64,000 nucleotides of DNA. It comes from Podarcis raffonei. Its lineage: Eukaryota; Chordata; Lepidosauria; Squamata; Lacertidae. Below the pieces are notes generated by a model. The model was not told where the DNA came from. It ran no database searches and worked only from the letters and a program-made list of their open reading frames with translations. A program made the translations under genes and the position numbers. Shown here piece by piece: positions 1-12,500 of this stretch. The stretch is from positions 35,904,001 to 35,968,000 of the forward strand of contig NC_070614.1 of the NCBI RefSeq assembly GCF_027172205.1, given 5' to 3'. Within the stretch, counting starts at the first letter, position 1, and the number at the start of each line of letters is the position of its first letter.

Positions 1-359
1 TGGGGTCTGATTTTGGATGTCACAGCATGCATGCTCCCAGCCTGGATAAAAATAGGTTTGCTCCCCGGGGACACAGGCAGTTGCATAACGGGGGCTGCAG
101 TTCCAGAAATAAACCCCCTCTATTGGGGCAGCGATGGAAGAGGAGGTGTGGATATGCGTGTTGCAGCTTTGCTGGGGTGACCTAGATTTCCCGTAGCTTA
201 AGCCGAGAAGGACGTTAATGCAATTTTTTTGTTGCCGCTAAAATCTTTTGCTGCCAGCCACAATCCTTAGCCGTGCCGGATCGAGAAGGTGCCCCTGGCA
301 CCCAGGAACCCTTCAGTCGCTTGCACCGGACTCACGGCTTTTTGTTTGTCAGAATTTTA

Positions 360-535
360 ATAGCAGCGCAGAAGGCACTTTACACGGTCCTCATTCTCTG
401 CCTCACAAGAGCCCCATGAAAGTACGCCAACTGGTGTAGCCACATTTTACAGAGGGGGGAACTGAGGCCATTAACGATTTACCCAAGGCCAGGGCTGGGC
501 AAGGGTTTTAAACAGGGCAACCACTTCTGCAGCCA
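360..535 (+). repeat. MIR-like SINE fragment
   Basis: A stretch reading roughly 'cattttacagagggggg-aactgaggcc' followed by 'acccaaggcca' matches the familiar core of MIR-type tRNA SINEs. It is short and diverged, so it is an old copy. The rest of bases 1-1490 shows no exon or repeat that I can name. Confidence 0.45.
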
Positions 536-1491
536 CGATCCAAGGCATGTTTACTCTGAAGTAAACTAGTTCTAATTTTGCCCTCCTGCTGCTGCTGAGT
601 TCCATAAAGGGCAAACTTGGGACACAGGAGAGAGGAGAAGCCGACAGCCAGCACTAGTCTCCTGGACTGGTTGTAAGGATGGATGCAGAGGCAGGTGAAG
701 AATGACTCAGAACAGGCTCTGGTGACCTCTTCACCCCAATGGGCTAACCATTAGAAGACGTGCAAGAAGTTTAGAAGAGTATGTGCGGCGTAGAGAAAGT
801 GGCAAGAGCAAAGTTGTTAGGTGTTATAGGAATTCTAAGGTCTTATATATTTTTAATAAATGTTCATAAATGTACAAGGCAGACACATACGTAAGTATAT
901 AAACCACGTGTCTGCAATAATACAGGATAACAATCCTAAAGCTATTTTGACTCTCCCAAATTGACCTCAAATATTCATCTGAAAGGAGGAAGCAAATGGG
1001 AAAAGCTTTCCAATTGTCTTTGGACTGTAGGGGCTTACACCTCCCTGTAAATGCAGTCTGGCAAGTATCAGTTAAGCTGAGCACACTATCAATCTCAAAG
1101 GAATGGCCAGGCTACCCAGAGAAGGCAATCAGATAAGGCATTATCAGGTATCCTGGCAGACAGGACAGAAGCGACACACTCAAATTTCTGCTGGGGACCA
1201 CTTCTTTCTGTGATGTATGTATGATGTTTTGGGGGTTGGTCTTGAGCTACAGGGTAGGTGGTGCTTGCACACCAATGTTCTGGGTTCCTCCTCCCTCCTG
1301 CGTGGGGGGGGGGGTGAGCAACCTGTTGCAACAGTTTAATAAAGATAAGGCTTACGAGCTGCTTTGCTTCTCAGTATTCTCTGGTTGGCCTCTGTTATTT
1401 TTTCCTACCGAAAGAAAACCTACATAAGGACTCTATACAGGCTCTTGGGTACCCCATAATGGAAAAGTAGCAGTTTCTTTTCTTATAACAT

Positions 1492-1860
1492 AGGTAAGGT
1501 AAAGGACCCCTGGACGGTTAAGCGCAGTCAAAGACGAATATGGGGTTGTGGTGCTCATCTCGCTTTCAGGCCGAGGAAGCCGGCGTTTGTCCACAGACAG
1601 CTTTTCCGGGTCATGTGGCCAGCATGACTAAACCACTTCTGGTGCAATGGAACACCGTGACGGAAGCCAGAGCACACAGAAATGGCATTTACCGCTGCAG
1701 TGGTACCTATTTATCTACTTGCACTGCCGTACTTTTGAACTGCTAGGTTGGCAGGAGCTGGGACAGAGCGATAGGAGCTCACTCCGTCACAGGGATTCGA
1801 ACCACCGACCTTCCGATTGGCAAGCCCAAGAGGCTCAGTGGTTTAGACCACAGCGCCACC
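1492..1860 (-). repeat. Sauria-type tRNA-derived SINE, antisense
   Basis: Read on the minus strand it starts with a tRNA-like head (…GCGCTGTGGTCTAAACCAC…) and a B-box-like GGTTCGAATCCC. It continues through the body shared with four other copies in this window ('gcaagtagataaataggtacc') and ends in a TTTACCTTACCT-type tail. No clear target-site duplication is left. The family (Sauria SINE / ACE-like) is typical of lizards and snakes. Confidence 0.85.
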
Positions 1861-1949
1861 CTAGAAAAGTTGTAGAAAAGTTATTGTGTTCTCTCATAAC
1901 ACAAGAACTCATGGACATCCAATGAAGCTGAAAGTGGGAAGATGAAGGA

Positions 1950-2170
1950 CAGAGAAGGGAAAGTACTACTTCACACAGCACATAGTTAAACTGGGGAACT
2001 CACTGCCACAGGAGGCAGCGATGGTCACCAACTTTGGATGGCTTTAAAAGAAGGTTGGGCAAGCTTGCAGAGGACAAGGCTGTCAATGGCTACTAGCTTA
2101 GATGGCTAGGCTGTGCCTCCAGAGTTAGAGGCACTAGTGCTTCTGAATATTAGCTTGCTCCCAAGCCTCT
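1950..2170 (+). repeat. CR1-like LINE 3' relic
   Basis: The text 'cacatagttaaactggggaactcactgccacaggaggc' and 'gatggctttaaaagaaggttgggcaagc' is the widely dispersed reptile repeat that carries the degenerate C-terminal end of a CR1-type ORF2. Related copies lie at 8325-8525 (-), 15470-16065 (+), 28375-28500 (-) and 29770-29990 (+). It is diverged and non-coding. Confidence 0.55.
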
Positions 2171-2609
2171 TTAACGCTAGCTAGCCCCATAAATGCGATG
2201 CCCTGGTTGAACGAGGCTTATGCTTATGTTGTGTACAGTCAGCAGCATTAGGAGAAAAAAATTGCGTGGAGGGAAGCTAGTTTCAGCAACATACATTTTA
2301 TGTGAATCATTTTGTGTGTTGCAGAAGTAAACAAACAGGAGCAGCAAGAAATGAAACCCACAAACCCCCTACCTTTGCATTTTCTTTTGAGATCCCACTA
2401 GGAAGTTCTCCAATATGCAGGGGGGAAAAACAGAAAATAAGAACTCCTAAGATACGTGCTGAGACATTCTGAAGATACAGGACTTTTTTTCTTTTCTTTT
2501 TTACAATTACCAAATTAATTTGTAATGGTTCAAAACACATGCTAAAGCAATTGATGGGAGGTAGAATTGTCAACCGAAGGCCCCATCTCTGTACTATCAC
2601 TTTTAAAAA

Positions 2610-2870
2610 GTCGTAGATTTCCCTAAAGAATTGTGGAAGTTGTAGTTTGCAAAGGGTGTTGAGAGTTCTCAGGAGACCCTGTTCTCTTCAGAGCTCCAGA
2701 TCTCAAGAGTGGTTTAACTTCCAATCCGTCTTCCCAGGGAACTCCGACAACTGTAGCTCTGTGAGGTGAAAAACTTGTCAAGGGTTTTTAAGAAACTACA
2801 ATTTCCAGGGTTATTTGGGCAAAGGCATGGCTGTTTAAAGTGGTATGGTACTGCTTTAAATGTATTGTGC
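2610..2870. repeat. Palindromic interspersed repeat (hAT-like MITE family)
   Basis: Opposed segments related to 'gaattgtggaagttgtagttt' and 'gggaactccgacaactgtagctctgtgag' frame a central region. A second copy of the same arrangement lies at 26690-26870. It resembles a short palindromic DNA-transposon derivative, but the ends were not resolved. Confidence 0.4.
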
Positions 2871-3189
2871 AAAAAGGCCTAAAACTGGGAAGAAAAACTC
2901 ACTTAACTCACTGACCTGTAGCCAGTTCCAGACAAACACAAACACACACGGCCTAACCTACTTCATGGGGTTGTTGTGAGAATAAAAGCAGAAGAGAACT
3001 GCAGACATTGACCCTGCGCTCTCTGAAGTAAGTACATTTGCTTTTTTTAAAAAAAGTTAACTTATGCACCCATATTGGTTGTTGGTCTTTTTTTGGATCA
3101 GTTTGCAGGATGTGGGTACCATTTTAAGATGCTCCGCCTTTGCCAACAGCTGTATGTCAGGAAAACAAGCAACTGGTATACAAAGGAGA

Positions 3190-3531
3190 CGCGGGTGGGG
3201 CTGTGGGTAAAACCTGACTTGCTGATCGTCAGGTCGGTGGTTCGAATCCCCGCGGCGGGGTGCGCTCCCGTTGCTCGGTCCCAGCGCCTGCCAACCTAGC
3301 AGTTTGAAGGCACCCGCAGGTGCAAGTAGATAAATAGGGACCGCTTACTAGCGGGAAGGTAAATGGCGTTTCCGTGTGCTGCGCTGGCTCGCCAGATGCA
3401 GCTTGTCACGCTAGCCACGTGACCCGGAAGTGTCTTCGGACAGCGCTGGCCCCCGGCCTCTTGAGCGAGATGGGCGCGCAACCCCAGAGTCGGACACGAC
3501 TGGCCCGTACGGGCAGGGGTACCTTTACCTT
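3190..3531 (+). repeat. Sauria-type SINE with intact target-site duplication
   Basis: A full tRNA head, the B-box-like GGTTCGAATCCC, the shared body and a '…ggggtacctttaccttta' 3' end are present. Perfect 13-bp direct repeats TATACAAAGGAGA flank it at 3177-3189 and 3532-3544, fixing the insertion borders and showing LINE-driven target-primed insertion. Confidence 0.9.
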
Positions 3532-3732
3532 TATACAAAGGAGAATGATGGCAGCCAGATCTCTAGCCTGGTTGCTTTCTACTTGCAAGTAGGCAACCCA
3601 AGAGCCTTGGAGAGCATTAGAGGTAACATCCCTCCTGCACCTGTCATACGAAACGGCACAGCCTTTCTGCTGCGTGTATAGCTCCAGCCTAAGGATGAAT
3701 GCATCTGACACATGTCAAAGTCTGTAAAATGC

Positions 3733-3740
3733 TATATAAA
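3733..3740 (+). promoter_or_regulatory. Possible TATA box, no gene assigned
   Basis: TATATAAA stands about 60 bases before an ATG at 3802 that opens a 121-codon frame of low-complexity Ser/Gly-rich composition. A GTAAGT lies near 3898. No protein family is recognised, and similar TATATAAA strings occur inside repeats, so this is only a candidate. The remainder of 3740-5030 holds purine- and pyrimidine-rich tracts and no recognisable exon. Confidence 0.15.
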
Positions 3741-5031
3741 GGCCAGGGTATTGCAGATATTAACAGGAAGGAAGCCGAGCAAGCCAGACCCTTGAGCTGA
3801 AATGGAGGTGCATCTCTCCCTGGCTCTCATCTCTGCGGGGGGGGGGGGCAAGGTAGTCTGGGACACCCATTTAGTAGCAGGGAGCAGTAGCTTGAGGGTA
3901 AGTTCAGGTGGGAAATGGGTTTGCAGCTGCCTGCAAGAAGGGAAGGGGGGTGCACAAAACATCAGGCAGCCAGGGACCTGGCTGTTATCCCCCCTTTTGC
4001 AGATGCCCCCAGTATCTAGGACTGCTGCTGAGGGAGATGCAGTCCTCTCCTCTTTTTCTTCTTCACCCGCTCTGACCTCCTTCTCTGACTCTGCAGCTGA
4101 ATTCTTCCTCTCCCCCCTCCCCCCCTTTATGAATGAAACCAGGTTGCTGCAAGTGGCAGTTTTATGAATGCAGCTGGAGGCGCTGGGGACACGAGAAGAG
4201 GACAGAAGCCCCAAGATCCAGCTCCCCCTGCAGTGCTGTGCGGAGAGCGCCTTCTCTCTCCTTCCCACCCACCCCCTTCCCCATCCCAAAACCCACCGGT
4301 GGATGTCTAAGCAAGCAAGAGAGAAAAGGAGGGCACAGGAGCGCAAGGAAAGCCAGGCAAATAGCCAAGATTTGTGATACTGTGTGAATAGCCAGTTAGT
4401 ACTGCATCACCACTTCCCTGCATTACTCTCCTGCAGCGCTGGGCGGGGGGGGGAGAGGAGAGGAGAGAGGAAAGCAATGCTGCTGCATTCACTGCAGTGG
4501 TCTCTTTTGCTCTGCTGCAGAGATTGTAAAAAAAAAAAAAGGCAAATTCTCAAGCCTGTTCTCTTTTTAAACCCACTGTGAGGTGAAAAAGTAGATGATT
4601 ACTTTTCTCTCTCTCTCTCTCTCTCTTTTTTTTTGCAGAGGCTGAAGCTTGCCCTCTTTCTGCAACACGGACACATGCAACTAGGCCACTCTCGGACAGC
4701 AGCTTGAACACGCAAGGGTTAGCAACTGGATGGCCCTGGGGCCAAATCAGTCTCCTGAGAATGTACCATCTGCTCTCTGCTCTCCCCTGCTCCTCCTCCC
4801 AGTTGCCAACCAAGATAGCTATGGAGAGGCCACCTCTCCCAACAACTATCCTCCCTCTCCTGGGTCCCACAGCCTCCTTTCCAAGCCCCCCCCCCCCCGT
4901 GGCCTTTCCGTCTTCTAGGATCCCCGTCACACTAGCTCTTGTAAACCCACATCCCATCCAGAGAACATCCCAATATCCAAAGTCTCTTTTGGCGCCAACC
5001 TTCTGGAATGATGAGCAAAACATATACAGTA

Positions 5032-5257
5032 CAGTGGTACCTCGGGTTACATACGCTTCAGGTTACAGACTCCGCTAACCCAGAAATAATGCTTCAGGTT
5101 AAGAACTTTGCTTCAGGATGAGAACAGAAATCATGCTCCGGCGGCGCGGCAGCAGCAGGAGGCCCCATTAGCTAAAGTGGTGCTTCAGGTTAAGAACAGT
5201 TTCAGGTTAAGAACAGACCTCCGGAACGAATTAAGTACTTAACCCGAGGTACCACTG
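5032..5257. mobile_element. Non-autonomous Tigger/pogo-type MITE
   Basis: A 226-bp element begins CAGTGGTACCTCGGGTTA and ends with the inverted copy (…TAACCCGAGGTACCACTG). It is flanked by TA on both sides (5030-5031, 5258-5259), the mark of Tc1/mariner-superfamily insertion. The interior is a run of 'ttcaggttaagaac' repeats in both orientations. It has no coding capacity. Confidence 0.85.
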
Positions 5258-5301
5258 TACACTCTTTTTCAAACAAACAAACCCACATGGCCTTTTTGAT
5301 G

Positions 5302-5345
5302 CTACCTACCATGCTTGCAAATCCTACCTACCATGCTTGCAAATC
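5302..5345. repeat. 22-bp perfect tandem duplication
   Basis: The unit ctacctaccatgcttgcaaatc occurs twice back to back (5302-5323, 5324-5345) with no mismatch. This points to a recent slippage or repair event. Confidence 0.9.
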
Positions 5346-5814
5346 TTGGGTGGTCCCTTGCCTGCTTTTCTTTTCAAGCATCTTAGTGGCACTAGAAATC
5401 AGGCCCAAGCAGAGTAGGGGGGCGGGCAGCCGGATACACTTGCTCTGGGCCTCGGACAACTAAGCTGACCAGGGCCCCCTGCTTTTTGGCTTGAGTTTAT
5501 AATTTTATTCTAACAAGGCTCTGGCCCGAGGCCTCAGACACAGAAGGCTAGGAATTAGAAGCTTTATGGCTCAAGTTTTATCTCATTATAAACTACGTAA
5601 TTTAAATCCCTTCTCTGGAGTATTTGACCTATTTTGACCTCCCAAACCCTGTTTCCCAGCGCAACCATACAGGCCAAAGGCAACAGCTCTAGTTTCTAAG
5701 TCCTTTCTTATCAGAAACCCCACCTAGATTGCCCTTTCCCCCCTTCCCTGAACCCAGGACTCCTAGCTAGGTCTTCCATTCTCCCCCATAAGAGTCCAAA
5801 ACTAACAGATAGGC
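5346..5814. other. Intergenic stretch, nothing recognised
   Basis: No exon, splice-site pair or named repeat could be supported between the tandem duplication and the possible distal TBC1D17 poly(A) signal. The segment has ordinary base composition. Confidence 0.5.
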
Positions 5815-5820
5815 TTTATT
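5815..5820 (-). terminator. Possible distal poly(A) signal for TBC1D17
   Basis: TTTATT on the plus strand reads AATAAA on the minus strand, about 1.96 kb past the TBC1D17 stop codon. A weaker ATTAAA is at 6736-6731 (minus). Which of the two is used cannot be told from sequence. Confidence 0.3.
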
Positions 5821-5885
5821 AAGCGGTAAGACAAAAACATTTGGTACTGCAGGGGTTAAAATCCATGAGTTCTGTGGAAGCTGGG

Positions 5886-6045
5886 GAGGGGTCATAGCTC
5901 AGTTGCAGAGCATGTGCTTTGTATGCAGAAGGACTCGAGTTCAGTTCCTGGCATCTCCAGTCAAGACAGAGAAGCGCCTTCCTGAAGCCTGGAGGGCCAC
6001 TGCCAGGCAGTATATTGGAACAGTTTCGTATGTTCCAAGTGACAA
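5886..6045 (+). repeat. Second tRNA-type SINE family
   Basis: A tRNA-like head 'gtcatagctcagttgcagagcatgtgctttg', an 'agttcagttcctggcatctccag' B-box region and the tail 'gagggccactgccaggcag' match a reptile SINE distinct from the Sauria type. Other copies lie at 8155-8245 (+), 11615-11790 (-), 14866-14935 (+, partial), 15205-15352 (-), 21570-21745 (+) and 51495-51670 (-). Confidence 0.65.
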
Positions 6046-6207
6046 CCAACAGATGAGACCACTGAATCTACACTGAAAACACAGCGGCAGGGTAATATGA
6101 TCTCACTCACCACTTGGGAGGTTAGGCTGGCTCTTGCTCTGTTTGGAGGTGTGGAGGCACCCACACTGGGGGGCAGAAATGAGTGAAAAATCACCTCATC
6201 TACCATG

Positions 6208-6360
6208 CTTTACAGCAGGGTTTCGCAAACTTGGGTCTCCAGCTGTTGCTGGACTACAACTCCCATCGTCCTTAGCCACCAGGGCCAGTGGGTCAGGGAT
6301 GATGGGAATTGTAGTCCAACAACAACTGGAGACCCAAGTTTGGGAAACACTTCCTAAGGC
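6208..6360. mobile_element. Palindromic hAT-like MITE
   Basis: The left arm 'aaacttgggtctccagctg' and the right arm 'ctggagacccaagtttggg' are inverted copies. Inside them 'ggactacaactcccat' is mirrored by 'atgggaattgtagtcc'. The same family recurs at 31962-32092. It is short and non-coding. Confidence 0.65.
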
Positions 6361-7776
6361 AAAATGACATGTTGTGGTCTCACACAGACTCCATGGTTTT
6401 CTACAAAGCTATCGTGGGCTTCTGTTTTGGGTAGCCTAGGAATTCCAATTCTGGAAGGAGCAGCACTTTGATGATTGAGGGATCTTTGGGAGAACCAAGG
6501 GATCAAACTAGTTTTAAATAAGCAATGCAGGCAAAGGTAAGAGGAGTGCATATGCACTGTGGGAGACAGAGGTCCGTGCAGCATAGCATTTTAGGAAGAA
6601 AGGGGAAACGGGTGTCAAACACTCCCGCCCCTTCGTTCCCTCACACCTCTCAGCTCAGCCCATCCAACATGAGCAGCTCGGAGCAGTTTTCCATCCAAGA
6701 TACAGAAACACCAATGAGTGACACTACATTTTTAATGTTATGTTATAAAGGAAATGAAGGAGCCAAGGTAAGGGCTGAGAAGGATGCAGTTCAATAATCA
6801 GAAGTGGGGCATATGCAGACAAAGCATCGAACCCACACGCCCGCTAGGCTGGAGAGGCACAGAAGAACAAAATCAGAGATCCTTTCCCAACTATTGTCAG
6901 TTCATAAGCAACCCACTAAAAAAAGGAATGCGGCAAGTAGGGAGGGAGACAATCTTCCAGCCAAGGGAGGGAAGCACAAGGAGCTACGTCAACAGGAACT
7001 CCCTGGCAAAGGACCAAGGAACTAAGAGCTCTGCCTTGCAGCCTCCGCTGCCGTAACCACCGACTCCATGTTCTTCTCAGCGAGAACCAAGCCTCCCTCC
7101 ACCAACTAGCCTCTTGCTAAGGATTCCTCATTTCTAGTTGCTCTGATCTGCTGCCCCTCATTTCCCTTTGCCAAAGAACTTGTGTTTCCTAGCTTTTGTG
7201 GGCTGAGGCACAGGTTTCATTAGCAACCGGAAACAGTAACAAAAATAAGAATAAAGATGTCGCCATCAGATTGATGCTTAGTAGACAAGCCTCAAATGCC
7301 ACAGAGGGAGGTGCGCATGACATAGAAGCAAAACAGGTACGTCATGAAAAAAGGCAGCAGGAACGGAAGGGAGAATTTAGGAGACTCGGCTGCAACACTT
7401 CAGAACCCAAAGTGGAAGAGAAAGGCATGGATGCCTTCAACTTGCTCCTTTCTGTCTCTGCGCATCCCGGGAAGGAAGTTGACCTCAAAAGCGAGCCCTT
7501 CCGCATTCTAAGAGATGGCCGTGCCCCAGTGCATTGTGGGAAAGGCACACTGAGCACTGGGGAACTCTGGAAGAACACAGCCGTTCCCAAGCCCTACTTG
7601 CCTTTAGAGAGGGTTGGTGTTTGTTTGACTAATTAAACCCCAGGGAGGAAAAAAACACACACCCCAAAGCCTCTACTCTGCCTCCCTTCCCAGCCCTCAC
7701 CCTTATCTGGTTAAAGTGCTTGTGTTAAGAAGATGGTGGTGGTGGCGGCAGCAGCAGCAACAACAACAGCAGGTTT

Positions 7777-9538
7777 TCAAGGAGAGAGAGACTGCGAGGT
7801 GGAGGCCTCCTCAGTAGGCAGGATTTCGATGCTGCTGTCTGGCTGGCTTGGGGAAACACTGTCCGTCAGCTCCATCTCCTGGGCCTGGCTGGGTGACAGC
7901 GGCTGCGGGGAGCTGGCTGTGTCAGTGCTGGGAGTTGGAGATTTGCCCTCAGAGAGCCCCAGCAATTCCTGGACATTGCGGGGTAAATCCTGGGAGAAAG
8001 GGAAAACAGAGATTTTATTTGTTAGGAAAAGTTATCCCCTCTGGCTCACACTGCCACAGTGGTGTGGCTCGGTTTCACACTGCTTCAGTGGCATATGAAG
8101 GCTGGGACCACATGGAGTAGGGACCACGTGCAGGCAGAAAACCCCCAAGTTCAATGACTGCCATCTCCAGCTGAAAGGATCAAAGACGTAGCAAGAGAAA
8201 AGACCTCTGTCTGAGACCTTGGAGAACCACCAGCAAATGTGCCCTTAGAGCCAAATTCATTATTTTAGCTTCCTTCAATAAGATGTACAAAAAAGCAACA
8301 ACAAAAACCAAACCCTTGAAGTGTGGCACATAAGAAGATTCCTGCGGGATCAGACCAAATGTCAATCTAATCCAGCGTTCTTCATCGCCAATGACCAACC
8401 AGATGTTTCTGGCAACCCTCGAGCAGGGCCTGGAGGCAGCAGCCCTCTCCCCTGCAGGGTCCCCCAGCAACTGGTTTTCATGCTCTCTCTGAATGTGGAG
8501 GCTTCCCTTAGTCATCATAGCTCCTGGCCATGGTTGACAGAACCACTCTACACCAGCCAGTGTGTAGGGTATCATCACCTCATCCTAGGTGCAGTGAATT
8601 CTGTAGATTACGTATGGTATGAAATGCCAAACTGTGTGTGTTCCCTGAGCAGTGTCTTCAGCACCCCAGCTTAAACTTCCAGCATGCAGATAACAGTGGG
8701 GAAAGTTAACAGGGGTCCAATTCCCAGAGTCGATGTTCCAGTGGCAAACAACATTCTTTGGGTCTCCTCCCAAAACAGGGAAAATCCTCAAAAAACAACA
8801 TCATAAGGACTGAGAATGCTCATCGGACATAGAATACTGACTTACTACTGGAGGTGTAGGGGAGGGATACCAGGGGGTGTGGCAATGGTGTACCCTGGGA
8901 AAGGGTATAGCTGGCTGACTCCCTGGTCAGCAACACTCCAGGCAGCAAGCATTTCTGTTTGTAAGAAAAGGTGACATGCATGGCATGGAGGGCCTACTGT
9001 GCTGAGTTTTGGGGCCTCCCATTTGGCAACCCTTATCTTTAAATCTGCTCTCGGTAGCGCTATATTTTGAAGCCACAAGGGGAACCAGATGCATTTCCAT
9101 TTTGCTTAATGTGTCTCCCTGAGCAAGCGAGATGCTTGCTACCTTGTTCACTCGCAGAAGCTTGCTAGCTAGATCATGATTATTTTATGTATCCGTTTTG
9201 CTATGAGGTGGCCAAGGGTAAGGATAGAGGACTGTTGGCTTGCCCAGGGTGTGCAGCATTAAGGAATGCTTAGAGGCTCCACGCCTCCTCAGAGGATACC
9301 AAGGGACAGAGGTCTTCATTCATGCTGGACTGGGGGGCGGGGGGAGCGCAAGACTCACTGGAGTAGCTGCCAGCTGCCTGTAGATCGCCTCGGCCCGGCA
9401 TAAGATGTCTTCCACACTCATCTTCATGGTAAGCTCATTGATGTGCTGTGAAAATGCAGACACAGAAATCAAGAAACTCAGAAGGCTAACTAGGAACAAC
9501 AAAGAGGAGGGAGGAAACACACAAAGAAATGTGCTTTT

Positions 9539-9587
<49 letters not shown>

Positions 9588-12500
9588 GCAGGTTGTGGCA
9601 AAGGGTTGATTATATATTTCTGGAAAATAGCTTCCAGTTATAATGCTACAACTGGAAAAATACAAGCGGCATTAGTCAGGAATGTGCTATGCAAAGTGGA
9701 CTTGGAAAGCCTTACAGAGGAAAGCCAGGTATATAGAAAGGCAAAGGGCCAAGCTCAAGATGCTCCTGGGGAAGACGGAGATCTGTGGGGGGGAAAGATA
9801 AGCATTGCACCTTAACCAAACAGATGGATCGTATTATGGCTCGTCTGCTATCTAAGCGTTCAGCAGGAACTTTGCAGTGTGGTGCAAAGGCAGATTGGAG
9901 CTGGCAGAATGGAGCCAGGCCCAAGAAAACGAAGAGCCATGTGGAGGGGAGGGAATGAGGGAGTTTGAATGGGGCCCTTGTTTGTTTTGGCTTTTGAGCC
10001 TTCAGAGCAACCCTGACCATACTTTTCAGAAGCAGGTGTAGCGCACAAATCACCTTTTGCTTCTTTAAAGAAAACCACCTATGAATATTGCATGGCTTAA
10101 TGTACTAGAGCAGGTATGGGGAACCTACAGTCATCCAGATGTTGCTGAACCACAGCTCCCACTGCCCCTGACCATTGGTTGGTGCTGATGGGAGTGGGAG
10201 TCCAGCAGCTACTGGAGGACCACAGCTTCCCCATCTCTGTCCTAAGCCCACACAAGCCCACGCATGGCAAGAGTTAGGCACCCAAGCTCCACAGTGCTCA
10301 CCTTCAGGATCTCATTGAAGCCAAAGCCAGAGTTCATGAGTGCCTGCCTCTCTGCATCCAGAATGCCACAGGCCACCAGCAGGTGGAAATTGGGGCAAGG
10401 CAGTCCCGTCCACAGCACCTGGGATCACAGGGACAGACACACGGCATGGATTGAGGAAGTGCACCATAACCCATTGTCAGGAGTGTTCTGTACCATACTC
10501 CCGGGTGTAATCCTCTGCTAATGTCTGGCTCTGCATTAGCCAGAGTGAATCTATTTCTAATGGGACATGCTGCTTGTAGCTGCTGGTGGGCGACGTCCCC
10601 CAGAAGCTGGAAGTCATCCCTGATATGTATTGGCTGGCTAGAAGCCTGGTCATGTTGTGCCCTCAGACTAAGCCCCAGACAAGAACACAGCTCAGGTTAG
10701 AGTAAACTAGCTTTAGCAAGATGCTCACGCAGCACTCCTCCGTCAAAGAGAAAGAGGGACAATGAGATTTCTACGTCAGCTCCCTGATACGGCTCTCCTT
10801 AAACCGATTAAGCTGCAGCACTGCCTGCTTCATCTAGGGCAGGAATTAAGTGAAAAACAACATTTTGCTTTCCTTTTTTTGTTTCCTGAACACAACCTTG
10901 CATACTTAGTGACTTTTAAAAAAAAACCTAAGTACGTGGTTAAAATAACTAGGCTTGTTCTGATCTGGGGCGAAAGGGGAGGCATGGAACCTTTTTTAGA
11001 ACTAGGTGGTTAGAAACTGAAAGCTGGAGGAGCTATAAATAACCCGGACCTCTAAACCAAAGCAACTGTTCCTCATGGCTGTAGCAAGGCTCTGCAGCTA
11101 AAGACATCTGATTTGTTTTAGGCTGTATTTACTAGTTCCAGCGGTAAAACTAGTTAACCATCTGATCCAGTTTACCAGGTGATCTTTGGGGTTTGAGGGG
11201 AAGGAAGAGAGCAAAGGTTTTCCCAAGGAACCCATGGATGACACAGCTGGGCTCTACCATCTGGACTGTCTAGGCACACACAAGAAACTCACAGGCACTC
11301 CCAAATATTCCTTCCAAGTTCTCAATATCCTGTTGGCCTGAAACTGCACCTATAGTGCTCACCCCTGGCAAGTGGCTGCAGCGCGCAGTCCAGGTGGTCC
11401 TCCTAGAGATCCTTGGGTGTGCCAAGGAGTACCTCTCAGCTTGCGTGTCACGAGCACTTCACCCCCATGCTCAAAGTGCAGATACAGGATGTGCCAGGCC
11501 GTTCTGTTCAGCTAAGCATAGACTGAGGAGACCAAGGGGCTCATGGAAAGCCAACATGCCCACAGAAGTAAACCCACCCAGCGATAACTAAGGGTTGCCT
11601 CTTATAGACAGGATCACAAGAAGCTGCCTTACACTGAGACAGACCATTTGTCCATCTACCTCAGTACTGTCTACACTGACTGGCAGAAGCTCTTTCAGGC
11701 AGGATTCTCTCCTAGTCTGACCTGGAGACTGAAGCTGGGACCTCCTGTATGCAGAGCAGATGTTCTACCACTGAGCTATGGCCCTTCCCTGTAATATATA
11801 GCCCAACGGCTAGGGGATTGTGGTCAAGAGAAGTAAGAAGGATGCTGGCATCCCTGTGGAGCACTATGAGGATGCAGCCCTCAAGTGGCTTGTGGAAACA
11901 TTTGGCTGGAAGGCTTAGAATGCAGTTACTTTGCTGAAGCTTAATACATCCAGGCCTGGCCAAAACTTAGATGAAGACCACCTAGGAACTGTATATGACT
12001 GGGAAGGGGGAACCTGTGGCCCTCCAGATGTTGATAGACTACAGAAGAGGTTTTCAACCTTTGTGAGCCCATGACTCCCTTGACCAACTACATTCTTTCT
12101 GCGGCACCCCTGTGGGGCTCAGGAGCCGTTATGTCACCCACTGCCTGCAGAGCCGACAGCCTTTCACCTTTTTTCAAACACCCTCCCTTGTGGAGTGCTG
12201 CCTCAGCCTCCTCTCATTAGGAGTCCTCTGGGCAGCCGCAGCTGCTGCCCCTGGTCTCTGAGCTGCCCCCGTCCCAAAGAGAGGTACCTCCTCACACTGC
12301 CCCACAGGGACCTGGGAAGCACCCCCTGGCCAGCCCCAGAAGCACCATTTGCCTGGGGAGCTTGTAGCCAGGGCTACTGCAACGAACAGATGTGCAAGCC
12401 TTTGGGAGGCAGACACAAGAGGGCATCAGAGGAGGGAGGGAAGGAAAAAGGGACAGAGGCCAGTGTTGCCTGCAGCACCCCTGACCGTCATTCACAGCAC

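Noticed and set aside
3190-3260. tRNA gene suggested by the GGTTCGAATCCC box
   Set aside because: The box belongs to the SINE head. No cloverleaf with a proper acceptor stem could be formed, and the same head recurs in five SINE copies.
3732-4346. A 204-codon minus-strand open frame
   Set aside because: Low-complexity composition over G/C tracts, no family resemblance, and several competing frames in the same interval. It looks like a composition artefact.
1-7776. IL4I1 or NUP62, expected next to TBC1D17 from human synteny
   Set aside because: No exon resembling an amine-oxidase fold or FG-repeat/coiled-coil protein was found on either strand. These genes may lie further left.
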